A stretch of 7,334 bases of DNA from assembly GCA_022712735.1 (NCBI GenBank), contig JAFLKA010000365.1:1-7334 (forward strand), read 5' to 3'. Numbering within the stretch: the stretch's first letter is position 1; each line of letters begins with the position of its first letter. The notes under the pieces are model-generated. The model was not told the DNA's origin and searched no databases. It saw nothing but the letters and a program-made list of their open reading frames with translations. The position numbers and the translations under genes were made by a program. This document shows positions 1-5,203 of the stretch, one piece after another. The DNA comes from Marinosulfonomonas sp. GTDB lineage: Bacteria; Pseudomonadota; Alphaproteobacteria; Rhodobacterales; Rhodobacteraceae.

Positions 1-32
1 TGGCATGGGGCTCGGTGGTTATAAGGTGGTAA
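1..32 (+). CDS. fabH: 3' end of fabH, 3-oxoacyl-ACP synthase III (partial)
   Basis: Reading from base 3, the codons give A-W-G-S-V-V-I-R-W followed by TAA at 30-32. This matches the C-terminus I know for beta-ketoacyl-ACP synthase III (FabH) in Rhodobacterales, which ends in a Trp-Gly-Ser-Val-Val-hydrophobic-Arg-Trp tail. FabH condenses acetyl-CoA with malonyl-ACP to start type II fatty acid synthesis in the cytoplasm. Only nine full codons are inside the window, so the call rests on this tail plus the neighbouring ihfA; plsX-fabH-ihfA is the usual order in this group. The rest of the gene lies to the left of the window. Confidence 0.72.
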   Translation, partial: AWGSVVIRW

Positions 33-49
33 ATCGGCGTTTAATGCCC

Positions 50-59
50 GCTTGCAAGC
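50..59. repeat. 10-bp perfect palindrome between fabH and ihfA
   Basis: GCTTGCAAGC is its own reverse complement. It lies 17 bases after the fabH stop and overlaps the left end of the predicted IHF site. It has no loop and no following T-run, so it does not look like a terminator. It could be an operator half of a dimeric regulator, or it could be chance. Confidence 0.3.
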
Positions 60-67
60 CATTGATA
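55..67 (-). promoter_or_regulatory. Predicted IHF binding site upstream of ihfA
   Basis: The minus strand reads TATCAATGGCTTG, which fits the enterobacterial IHF consensus WATCARNNNNTTR at every specified position. It ends directly before the TTGACT element at 68-73, so bound IHF would bend the DNA just upstream of the candidate ihfA promoter. IHF autoregulation of ihfA is known in Escherichia coli; that it happens here is inference. A match this good is expected less than once by chance in a window of this size. Confidence 0.5.
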
Positions 68-97
68 TTGACTCGGAAATTCACAGACCGCTATGGT
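68..97 (+). promoter_or_regulatory. Candidate sigma-70 type promoter for ihfA
   Basis: TTGACT at 68-73 (five of six to TTGACA) is followed after 18 bases by TATGGT at 92-97 (four of six to TATAAT). Transcription would start near 104, about 30 bases before the chosen ihfA start. The -35 element overlaps GACTC (70-74), a GANTC site of the kind methylated by CcrM in alphaproteobacteria. The gene could also be reached by read-through from fabH. Confidence 0.4.
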
Positions 98-132
98 TGT
101 CCAAATCGCATCATTGCGACATGGGGGACAAT

Positions 133-435
133 ATGAGTGAAAAGACATTAACACGAATGGATTTAAGCGAAGCCGTGTTTCGCGAAGTCGGCCTGAGCCG
201 TAATGAATCGGCCCAACTGGTCGAAAGCGTTCTGGGCCATATGTCCGACGCTCTGGTCAAAGGTCAGTCTGTCAAAATCTCGTCGTTCGGCACCTTTGGG
301 GTGCGCGACAAGGCAGCCCGCATCGGGCGCAACCCCAAAACCGGCCAGGAGGTTCCAATCCACCCGCGCCGGGTCCTTACATTCCGCCCTTCGCACCTGA
401 TGAAAGACCGGGTCGCTTCCGGCAACAAACGTTAA
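133..435 (+). CDS. ihfA: Integration host factor subunit alpha
   Basis: This 100-residue protein belongs to the HU/IHF family. IHF-alpha pairs with IHF-beta, binds specific sites in the minor groove and bends DNA sharply, serving nucleoid structure, replication, recombination and transcription. The start [16 protein letters not shown] leads into the dimerisation helices (about 1-45). The family signature follows from S51 ([21 protein letters not shown]), with Pro68 at the tip of the DNA-intercalating arm and the [10 protein letters not shown] strand at 78-87. The ATG at 133 is chosen because a GGGGGA Shine-Dalgarno (123-128) stands before it and the length equals the family norm; an upstream in-frame ATG at 121 and TTG at 52 lack such support. 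The stop is 12 bases before the MerR-like gene, so the two are probably co-transcribed. A consensus IHF site upstream suggests autoregulation. Confidence 0.95.
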   Translation: MSEKTLTRMDLSEAVFREVGLSRNESAQLVESVLGHMSDALVKGQSVKISSFGTFGVRDKAARIGRNPKTGQEVPIHPRRVLTFRPSHLMKDRVASGNKR

Positions 436-441
436 GGGGGG
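436..441 (+). promoter_or_regulatory. Ribosome binding site deciding the GTG start at 448
   Basis: A GGGGGG run directly after the ihfA stop codon, six bases before GTG 448, is the only good Shine-Dalgarno candidate near the beginning of the MerR-like gene. It supports the GTG start. Confidence 0.55.
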
Positions 442-447
442 CGCGCG

Positions 448-1128
448 GTGGCCAAATCACCCGACGCCTTTAGAACCATCAGTGAAGTCGCCGACTGGCT
501 TGATACCCCCGCGCATGTGCTGCGCTTTTGGGAGAGCCGGTTTAGTCAGGTGAAGCCGGTCAAACGCGCCGGTGGGAGGCGCTATTACCGCCCTACCGAT
601 ATGCTGCTGCTGGGCGGTATCAAAAAACTGCTGCACGAAGACGGGATGACGATTAAGGGCGCGCAAAAAATGCTGCGCACTAACGGAGTCAAAAAGGTCT
701 CGGCCCTGTCGCAACCGATTGAGGGCCTGGATGATGGCGAGGTTCTGGATGTCAAACCGGCAACAGCCCCCGAAAAGAAAGCCGAATCAACACCACCCTT
801 GACGGTCGTTGAAACAAAAGAACCGTCCAAGGCCCAATCCCCTGCCCCTGAAACCGCTGCCCCTGTCCCTACCAAAGCCGCCGAAAAGCCGCAGCCAGAC
901 GACGTTGCGGCTCCGGCACAAGATACAGGTGCACCCGCAACAGATGCCAAGGCAGATACCGTCGCCAAAACCAAAGTCGAGACCAAAGAAGATACCAAAC
1001 CCGACACAGACACAGACACAGACACAGACACAGACAGCAAAAACGATTCCCTGTCGTCAATCTATAGCCGCCTCACAGCCCTGCATGACCGGATGAAATC
1101 CGACATTGACCCAAAGCAGAAGGGTTAA
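448..1128 (+). CDS. MerR-family transcriptional regulator with disordered C-terminal tail
   Basis: The protein has 226 residues. The N-terminus (about 8-85) is a MerR-type winged helix: [20 protein letters not shown] is the helix-turn-helix, [10 protein letters not shown] (40-49) the wing, and [19 protein letters not shown] the next helices. Residues 100-197 are low-complexity, rich in Ala, Pro, Lys, Thr and Asp, and end in a run of alternating Asp and Thr (186-197). The last 25 residues ([19 protein letters not shown]) look like a short amphipathic helix. There is no cysteine and no recognisable effector domain, so it should not sense metals or thiols as classical MerR proteins do. It follows ihfA by 12 bases and precedes tRNA-Pro. 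I recall this gene beside ihfA in many Rhodobacterales as an uncharacterised MerR regulator; its targets are unknown. The gene starts with GTG. Confidence 0.88.
   Translation: MAKSPDAFRTISEVADWLDTPAHVLRFWESRFSQVKPVKRAGGRRYYRPTDMLLLGGIKKLLHEDGMTIKGAQKMLRTNGVKKVSALSQPIEGLDDGEVLDVKPATAPEKKAESTPPLTVVETKEPSKAQSPAPETAAPVPTKAAEKPQPDDVAAPAQDTGAPATDAKADTVAKTKVETKEDTKPDTDTDTDTDTDSKNDSLSSIYSRLTALHDRMKSDIDPKQKG
1003..1032 (+). repeat. Five perfect GACACA tandem repeats within the MerR-like gene
   Basis: Five uninterrupted copies of the hexamer GACACA are followed by a partial sixth (GACAG). Each unit encodes Asp-Thr, so gain or loss of a unit changes the linker length without shifting the frame. Confidence 0.95.
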
Positions 1129-1151
1129 GCCACCGATATGGTTTTTCACGC

Positions 1152-1179
1152 TTGCTTTGGTCCGCAAACACATTATGTA
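1152..1179 (+). promoter_or_regulatory. Candidate tRNA-Pro promoter
   Basis: TTGCTT at 1152-1157 and TATGTA at 1174-1179 are separated by 16 bases, which would place the transcript start near 1186, just before the mature tRNA 5' end at 1191. The -10 match is poor, and read-through from the MerR-like gene is also possible. Confidence 0.33.
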
Positions 1180-1190
1180 GAGCCTGAGTT

Positions 1191-1267
1191 CGGGCTATGG
1201 CGCAGTCTGGTAGCGCGTCCGTCTGGGGGACGGAAGGTCGCAGGTTCGAGTCCTGCTAGCCCGACCA
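1191..1267 (+). tRNA. tRNA-Pro (anticodon GGG)
   Basis: A complete cloverleaf can be folded by hand. The acceptor stem CGGGCTA pairs with TAGCCCG. The D-arm is GCGC/GCGC. The anticodon stem TCCGT pairs with ACGGA around the loop CTGGGGG, with the anticodon GGG at 1225-1227. The variable region is AGGTC, and the T-arm is GCAGG-TTCGAGT-CCTGC. The discriminator base is A, and the 3' CCA is encoded in the gene (1265-1267). A GGG anticodon reads the proline codons CCC and CCU. It lies 62 bases after the MerR-like gene and is followed closely by a terminator-like hairpin. Confidence 0.97.
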
Positions 1268-1270
1268 ACA

Positions 1271-1317
1271 TCAAACCCGCCCACACCCATTCGGTGACGG
1301 GCGGGTTGATAGTTTTG
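1271..1317 (+). terminator. Terminator-like hairpin between tRNA-Pro and dcd
   Basis: A perfect 9-bp stem pairs AACCCGCCC (1274-1282) with GGGCGGGTT (1299-1307). An inner CACC/GGTG stem (1284-1287 with 1293-1296) caps it. The tail TTGATAGTTTT is U-rich but interrupted, so termination may be incomplete. It lies 6 bases after the tRNA CCA and ends about 12 bases before the dcd start, on top of the dcd Shine-Dalgarno region. Confidence 0.7.
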
Positions 1318-1328
1318 GGGACATAAAG

Positions 1329-2417
1329 ATGACAAAACCCGGCACTGGCGTTCTACCCGATCACATGTTGCGCGATATGATTGCGGCAGGCCACATCACC
1401 GCTGATCCCGCGATTATCCCCGAACAAATCCAACCCGCATCACTGGACATGCGCCTTGGCACCACGGCCTACCGCGTGCGCGCCTCGTTTCTAACGGGTG
1501 CTGCGTCCACCGTTGCCGATCGGCTGCATGAATTTGAAATGCACCGCATTGATCTGACAGGCGGTGCCGTGCTGGAAAAAGGCGCGGTTTACCTCGTGCC
1601 TTTGATGGAAGGCTTGGCCCTGCCCGACGGTGTGCAGGCTGTGGCCAACGCCAAATCCTCAACCGGCCGTCTTGACCTGCTGACCCGCACCGTCACCGAT
1701 TACGGAACAGAATTTGATCGTATCCCGCCAGGTTATACTGGGCCACTCTACGCCGAAATCTGCCCGCGTTCGTTTTCGGTACTGGTACGGCCAGGGATGC
1801 GCCTGAACCAGATCCGGTTTCGCGCCGGTCAAGCGGTGCTGACAGATGACGAGCTGCTGGCCCGCCACACAAAACACGCGCTGGTCGATGGCGCGGCCCA
1901 TATCGACCAAGGCCTTGGATTTTCCGTCGACCTGCGCCCCGCCAAAGGCAACCTCGTCGGCTACCGCGCCAAACCCCATACCGGCGTGATTGATCTGGAT
2001 AAAATCGGCCATTACGACCCAATGGAATACTGGGAACCAATCCACACCAATGATGCCCGTATTATCCTTGACCCCGGCGCGTTCTACATTCTGGTTAGCC
2101 GCGAGGCAGTTCACATTCCGCCCGATTGCGCCGCCGAAATGGCACCTTATCTGGCCATGGTCGGCGAATTTCGCGTCCATTACGCAGGCTTTTTCGATCC
2201 AGGCTTTGGTCACGACGCCGCGGGCGGCAAAGGCTCGCGCGGAGTACTGGAAGTGCGCTGCCACGAAGCGCCCTTTGTGCTGGAACACGCCCAGATCGTT
2301 GGGCGACTGGTCTATGAGCGCATGGCTTCTGTGCCAGAGGTCCTCTACGGCGCGGACCTCGCCTCGAACTACCAAGGTCAGGGCCTGAAACTATCCAAAC
2401 ATTTCAAGACAGTATAG
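1329..2417 (+). CDS. dcd: dCTP deaminase, double-length alphaproteobacterial type
   Basis: This 362-residue cytosolic enzyme should convert dCTP to dUTP and ammonia, feeding dTMP synthesis. It is nearly twice the length of the roughly 190-residue E. coli Dcd and appears to hold two domains of the dUTPase/Dcd beta fold. The N-half shows QPASLDMRLG (35-44), AKSSTGRLDLL (108-118), GPLYAEICPR (138-147, Glu143 at the catalytic-Glu position) and RPGMRLNQIRF (154-164). The C-half shows HYAGFFDPGFG (284-294), GVLEVRC (305-311, Glu308) and YQGQGLKLSKHF (348-359). The KSSxGR motif is present only in the N-half, and the GFxDPGF motif only in the C-half. The ATG at 1329 has GGGGA at 1317-1321 with a 7-base spacer. 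There is almost no room for its own promoter after the hairpin. No frameshift is seen. Confidence 0.9.
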   Translation: MTKPGTGVLPDHMLRDMIAAGHITADPAIIPEQIQPASLDMRLGTTAYRVRASFLTGAASTVADRLHEFEMHRIDLTGGAVLEKGAVYLVPLMEGLALPDGVQAVANAKSSTGRLDLLTRTVTDYGTEFDRIPPGYTGPLYAEICPRSFSVLVRPGMRLNQIRFRAGQAVLTDDELLARHTKHALVDGAAHIDQGLGFSVDLRPAKGNLVGYRAKPHTGVIDLDKIGHYDPMEYWEPIHTNDARIILDPGAFYILVSREAVHIPPDCAAEMAPYLAMVGEFRVHYAGFFDPGFGHDAAGGKGSRGVLEVRCHEAPFVLEHAQIVGRLVYERMASVPEVLYGADLASNYQGQGLKLSKHFKTV

Positions 2418-2456
2418 CTCTAATTTAATTCAAATTTCGGCTTCTTCTTTTTCCAA

Positions 2457-2475
2457 ATACCTCCGCCGGAGGCAT
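2457..2475 (-). terminator. GC-rich hairpin, probable terminator of the minus-strand operon
   Basis: On the minus strand, ATGCCTCC and GGAGGTAT pair around a GGC loop (one G-U pair) and are followed by TTGGAAAAAG. It lies 38 bases past the stop of the 67-residue gene, where the leftward operon should end, and the downstream U content is modest. I recall similar CCTCCGGCGGAGG-TATTT elements after genes in many Rhodobacterales genomes, so it may belong to a dispersed family. On the plus strand no T-run follows it, so it is less likely to serve dcd. Confidence 0.5.
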
Positions 2476-2513
2476 CCGAGCCAACAGCAAGAACCGGTAA
2501 AAGAGTTAAACCA

Positions 2514-2717
2514 CTAAAACCGCCCCATGCGCCGCGCCAGCCGTGCCATTTTCTTGGCCTTGTTGGCGGTCTCTTTGGCTTTTTTCGCCTGTTCGCGTTC
2601 GGCCGGAGTCATCTGATCTGTGGATTTGCCGCGATTGGCGGCCACATCGATGCCCTTGTTGACAGCCTTGCGCATAACCATTCGGACGATCATGTTGATG
2701 ATCTGGTTCATATTCAT
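2514..2717 (-). CDS. Small basic protein of unknown function (67 residues)
   Basis: I do not recognise a characterised family. The N-terminal third (MNMNQIINMIVRMVMRKAVN) is a methionine-rich amphipathic helix with Ile, Val and Met on one face. The middle (about 23-40) is polar. The C-terminal part (PAEREQAKKAKETANKAKK, then MARLARRMGRF) is a strongly basic helix of repeated Lys, Ala and Arg. There is no signal peptide, cysteine or full membrane span. The protein might lie on the membrane surface or bind nucleic acid; neither is shown. It starts 24 bases after the scpB stop with a GGAGAG Shine-Dalgarno (about 2724-2729, 6 bases ahead), so it is very likely the last gene of the operon. The coding signs are the good ribosome binding site, the operon position and the natural helix pattern. 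Small genes of this kind are seen in Roseobacter genomes, annotated as hypothetical. Confidence 0.72.
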   Translation of the reverse strand: MNMNQIINMIVRMVMRKAVNKGIDVAANRGKSTDQMTPAEREQAKKAKETANKAKKMARLARRMGRF

Positions 2718-2741
2718 AACACTCTCCTACAGTAAATTGCT

Positions 2742-3407
2742 CTATTCCTCAAACATTTCACTTTGACCAATCGCCTCTTCCCCGTCTTCAGCATCACTAT
2801 CAGGCATGCCCAGCATCGCACCCGGAGGTGGTCGGCTCTCCAGCAATCCGGCAGATCGCAATTCTTTCAAACCCGGCAGATCGCGGGCATTTTCCAGACC
2901 GAAGTGATCCAGAAACCCTTGTGTCACCACAAATGTCACCGGTCGTCCCGGTGTCATCCGGCGCCGCCCAAACCGGATCCATTCCATTTCCAGCAATTGA
3001 TCCACTGTACCACGGCTGACCGAAACACCGCGAATTTCCTCGATCTCGGCACGTGTCACCGGCTGGTGATAGGCGATGATCGCCAAGGTCTCGATTGCCG
3101 CACGCGACAGTTTGCGCGTTTCAACCGTTTCCTTTTGCATCAAAAATCCAAGATCGGGCGCTGTGCGGATCGCCCAGGCATCGCCAACCCGCTGCACCGC
3201 CACGCCGCGCCCCTCGTAACGCTTGCGCAGATGCACAATCGCCTCGGCCCCGTCACAGCCATGCGGCATCCGGTCGTTCATTTCCTTGATGCTCACAGGC
3301 TCGGCAGTGGCAAACAAAATCGCCTCGACCATACGCTCCTGCTCGCCCATCGGCGGGGCCTCGAACAAGCTCTCTTCGATCTCGGGTTTCTCGATGTCTT
3401 CAGTCAT
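2742..3407 (-). CDS. scpB: Segregation and condensation protein B
   Basis: ScpB is the winged-helix (kite) subunit of the Smc-ScpAB condensin, which compacts and helps to segregate the chromosome; as a dimer it binds the kleisin ScpA. The 221 residues fit the family. Two winged-helix domains follow an acidic N-terminal tail. The first covers about 22-90 (QERMVEAILFATAEPVSIKEM). The second covers about 98-172, with the hallmark SRAAIETLAIIAYHQPVTRA (101-120) followed by EIEEIRGV, then GRPVTFVVTQGFLDHFGL (154-171). The C-terminal tail is acidic. The ATG at 3407 gives an 8-base overlap with scpA (ATGACTGA), identical to the nagZ/scpA junction; the adjacent ATG at 3410 is equally possible, and an AAGAAGG sequence inside scpA can serve either. 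The longer in-frame extension upstream runs through scpA and has no family resemblance. Confidence 0.93.
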   Translation of the reverse strand: MTEDIEKPEIEESLFEAPPMGEQERMVEAILFATAEPVSIKEMNDRMPHGCDGAEAIVHLRKRYEGRGVAVQRVGDAWAIRTAPDLGFLMQKETVETRKLSRAAIETLAIIAYHQPVTRAEIEEIRGVSVSRGTVDQLLEMEWIRFGRRRMTPGRPVTFVVTQGFLDHFGLENARDLPGLKELRSAGLLESRPPPGAMLGMPDSDAEDGEEAIGQSEMFEE

Positions 3408-4197
3408 CATCGCCTGCCTTCTTGCGTATCTGGATCGGGGCAAAAGCCTCGCCCTGACGAATTTCAATCTGGCCCAACTTGGCCAATTCCAGCGAGGCGG
3501 CAAAATTGGCCGCCGTGGCGCTGCGCCGCTTTGCAGGGTCCAACTCCCAGCCGTCCGGAAGGTAACTCTCTAGCCCCGTCCAGTCGCCAGCGTATCCAAT
3601 CAGCCCGCGCATCCGCTCCAGCGCCTGCTCCAGCGTCATGATCGCCTTGCGGTCCATGGTAAACGGGCGGAATTCATCCTTGGTGCGGGTGCGCGCGTAG
3701 GCCTGCATCAGGTCCAGCAATGTCGCGGTATAGGTGACGCGGCGAATGCGGGTCACATCCTCGGGCAGACCACGAGCGAAAAAATCGCGCCCCATCTGGT
3801 CACGCGCCATCAGCTTGGCGGCACTGTCGCGCATCGCTTGCAGACGCTCCAGCTGGAACGCCAGATGCGCGGCTAGTTCTTCACCTGACGGGCCTTCCTC
3901 GGTCGGGTCAGGTGGCAACAACAGGCGCGATTTCAGAAATGCCAGCCACGCCGCCATCACCAGATAATCTGCAGCAAGTTCCAGACGCAAACCTTTGGCT
4001 TCATTGATGAATTTCAAATACTGCTCGGCCAGCGCCAGCACTGAAATCTTGCGCAAATCCACCTTCTGGGTGCGCGACAGGGTCAGCAGTAAATCCAGCG
4101 GCCCCTCGTAACCATCGACATCAATAATCAAGGCCTCGGCCACCAGCCGCTCCTCTACCGCAAGCGGCTTATCTTCCTCGAATTCAACGTCAGTCAT
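3400..4197 (-). CDS. scpA: Segregation and condensation protein A (kleisin)
   Basis: ScpA is the kleisin that bridges the Smc heads and binds ScpB in the bacterial condensin. The 265 residues match the family. The N-terminal domain carries GYEGPLDLLLTLSRTQKVDL (29-48), the family hallmark, then AEQYLKFI and the long helix ADYLVMAAWLAFLKSRLLLP (76-95). The middle is variable and charged. The C-terminal winged helix that contacts the Smc cap covers about 185-260 and includes SATAANFAASLELAKLGQIE (226-245). The start ATG overlaps the nagZ stop by 8 bases, and the 3' end overlaps scpB in the same way, so the three genes are probably translated by coupling. The Shine-Dalgarno is weak (AGGCGGGCG inside nagZ), which fits reliance on ribosomes arriving from nagZ. 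Confidence 0.95.
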   Translation of the reverse strand: MTDVEFEEDKPLAVEERLVAEALIIDVDGYEGPLDLLLTLSRTQKVDLRKISVLALAEQYLKFINEAKGLRLELAADYLVMAAWLAFLKSRLLLPPDPTEEGPSGEELAAHLAFQLERLQAMRDSAAKLMARDQMGRDFFARGLPEDVTRIRRVTYTATLLDLMQAYARTRTKDEFRPFTMDRKAIMTLEQALERMRGLIGYAGDWTGLESYLPDGWELDPAKRRSATAANFAASLELAKLGQIEIRQGEAFAPIQIRKKAGDDD

Positions 4198-5203
4198 CGT
4201 TACGCCCGCCTATAAGGTGCGCAAGTTCGTCTTCTAACGCCAAAATGTCAACGGAATCAGGTGATTTGCGCATATTTAACGCGGCATCGGCCCGCAATTG
4301 GGCGGCCTCCGTGAACACGCCCGCCTCACCCGCGACCTGCGCCATCTCGTCCAGCTCACCATTGCAATGCAGGATCATGTCCATGCCGCCCGCCAGTGAG
4401 GCGCGTGTGCGCTGCGTCACATCCCCGTCCAGCGCTTCCATTGACAAATCATCCGTCATCAACAGCCCGCCAAACCCGATGTCCTCGCGGATCACCTTTG
4501 TCATAACGGGCGAGGTCGTTGCCGGCCCGCTCGGGTCAATATCTTCATAGATAATATGCGCCGACATACCCAAAGGCAGGTCCGCCAACGCCGCCATCGC
4601 GGCAAAATCAACCGCATCCAGATCGGCGCGTTTGGCGCTGACACGGGGCAGCTCCAAATGGCTGTCCAAAGTGGCTCGCCCATGACCTGGAATGTGTTTT
4701 AGAACCGGCAACACCCCGCCATCCAGCAGCCCGTCAGCCACCGCACGGCCAACGCAAGCCACAGTATCAGCATCCTCGCCATAGCAACGATTGCGCAACA
4801 CGGCGTGGGTTTGTGGCGTCGCCACATCGGCGCAGGGCGAACAATTACTATCAATTCCAACACCGCGCAGCTCGTCCGCAATGATGCGGCTGCGGATATA
4901 CATGCTGCGTTGCGCCGCCGCCGGATTTGCAGCGACCTGATCCAGCGGGGGCAGCCAATGGCGCCAATGCGGCTGCACCATCCGTTCAACCCGCCCGCCT
5001 TCCTGATCAATGGTCACAACCGCGTCACGCCCGACAGCGCTACGCAAATCATCCGTCAGGCGGCGTAATTGATCCGGATTGTCGATATTTCGGGCAAACA
5101 GGATAAAGCCCCAAGGATTGGCCTGCGCAAAGAACGCAGCCTCGTCAGGCAACAGGCACTCGCCTGCGCAGCCAAAGATATAAGCCCCCTGACCGCCCGA
5201 CAT
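4190..5203 (-). CDS. nagZ: Beta-N-acetylhexosaminidase NagZ, peptidoglycan recycling
   Basis: NagZ is a cytosolic glycoside hydrolase family 3 enzyme that removes GlcNAc from GlcNAc-anhydroMurNAc (peptides) taken up during cell-wall recycling. The 337 residues match the single-domain bacterial type. The signatures are in order: GFILFARNI (32-40), TIDQEGGRVERM (64-75), KHIPGHGRATLDSHLELP (169-186) with the Asp180/His182 pair of the mobile catalytic loop, and LMTDDLSMEAL (248-258), which contains the nucleophile Asp (251 or 252). No signal peptide is present. The ATG follows the SPOR gene stop without a gap (TAAATG), and the 3' end overlaps scpA by 8 bases. In some bacteria NagZ products influence AmpC beta-lactamase induction; no such partner is visible here. 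Confidence 0.95.
   Translation of the reverse strand: MSGGQGAYIFGCAGECLLPDEAAFFAQANPWGFILFARNIDNPDQLRRLTDDLRSAVGRDAVVTIDQEGGRVERMVQPHWRHWLPPLDQVAANPAAAQRSMYIRSRIIADELRGVGIDSNCSPCADVATPQTHAVLRNRCYGEDADTVACVGRAVADGLLDGGVLPVLKHIPGHGRATLDSHLELPRVSAKRADLDAVDFAAMAALADLPLGMSAHIIYEDIDPSGPATTSPVMTKVIREDIGFGGLLMTDDLSMEALDGDVTQRTRASLAGGMDMILHCNGELDEMAQVAGEAGVFTEAAQLRADAALNMRKSPDSVDILALEDELAHLIGGRNDD

Noticed and set aside
585..1040. 151-codon minus-strand frame with Ser-Val repeats
   Set aside because: The Ser-Val run is only the complement of the Asp-Thr hexamer repeat of the MerR-like gene; no ribosome binding site or domain supports it.
1191..1267. tRNA-Pro as an attachment site for an integrated element
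   Set aside because: No integrase gene, no direct repeat of the tRNA 3' end and no accessory genes are seen; the following gene is a housekeeping dcd.
1138..1326. 62-codon plus-strand frame covering tRNA-Pro
   Set aside because: It includes the complete tRNA gene and the hairpin, so it is not coding.
1659..2375. 238-codon open frame on the minus strand opposite dcd
   Set aside because: It lies wholly within the well-supported dcd gene, has no Shine-Dalgarno or family motif, and its length follows from the GC-rich codon bias of the other strand.
2418..2450. AT-rich inverted repeat AATTT-AATTC-AAATT after dcd as its terminator
   Set aside because: The stem is only five A-T pairs and would be too weak; it may be chance in an AT-rich gap.
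3411..3503. Upstream extension of scpB by about 31 codons
   Set aside because: The extra residues are Arg/Trp/Pro-rich, unlike ScpB, and overlap scpA in another frame; the ATG at 3407 or 3410 fits the family start and the overlap pattern.
2763..3641. 292-codon open frame on the plus strand opposite scpB and scpA
   Set aside because: It spans two genes with clear family motifs. Its own translation is rich in His, Arg, Pro and Cys with no recognisable domain, as expected of a shadow frame.
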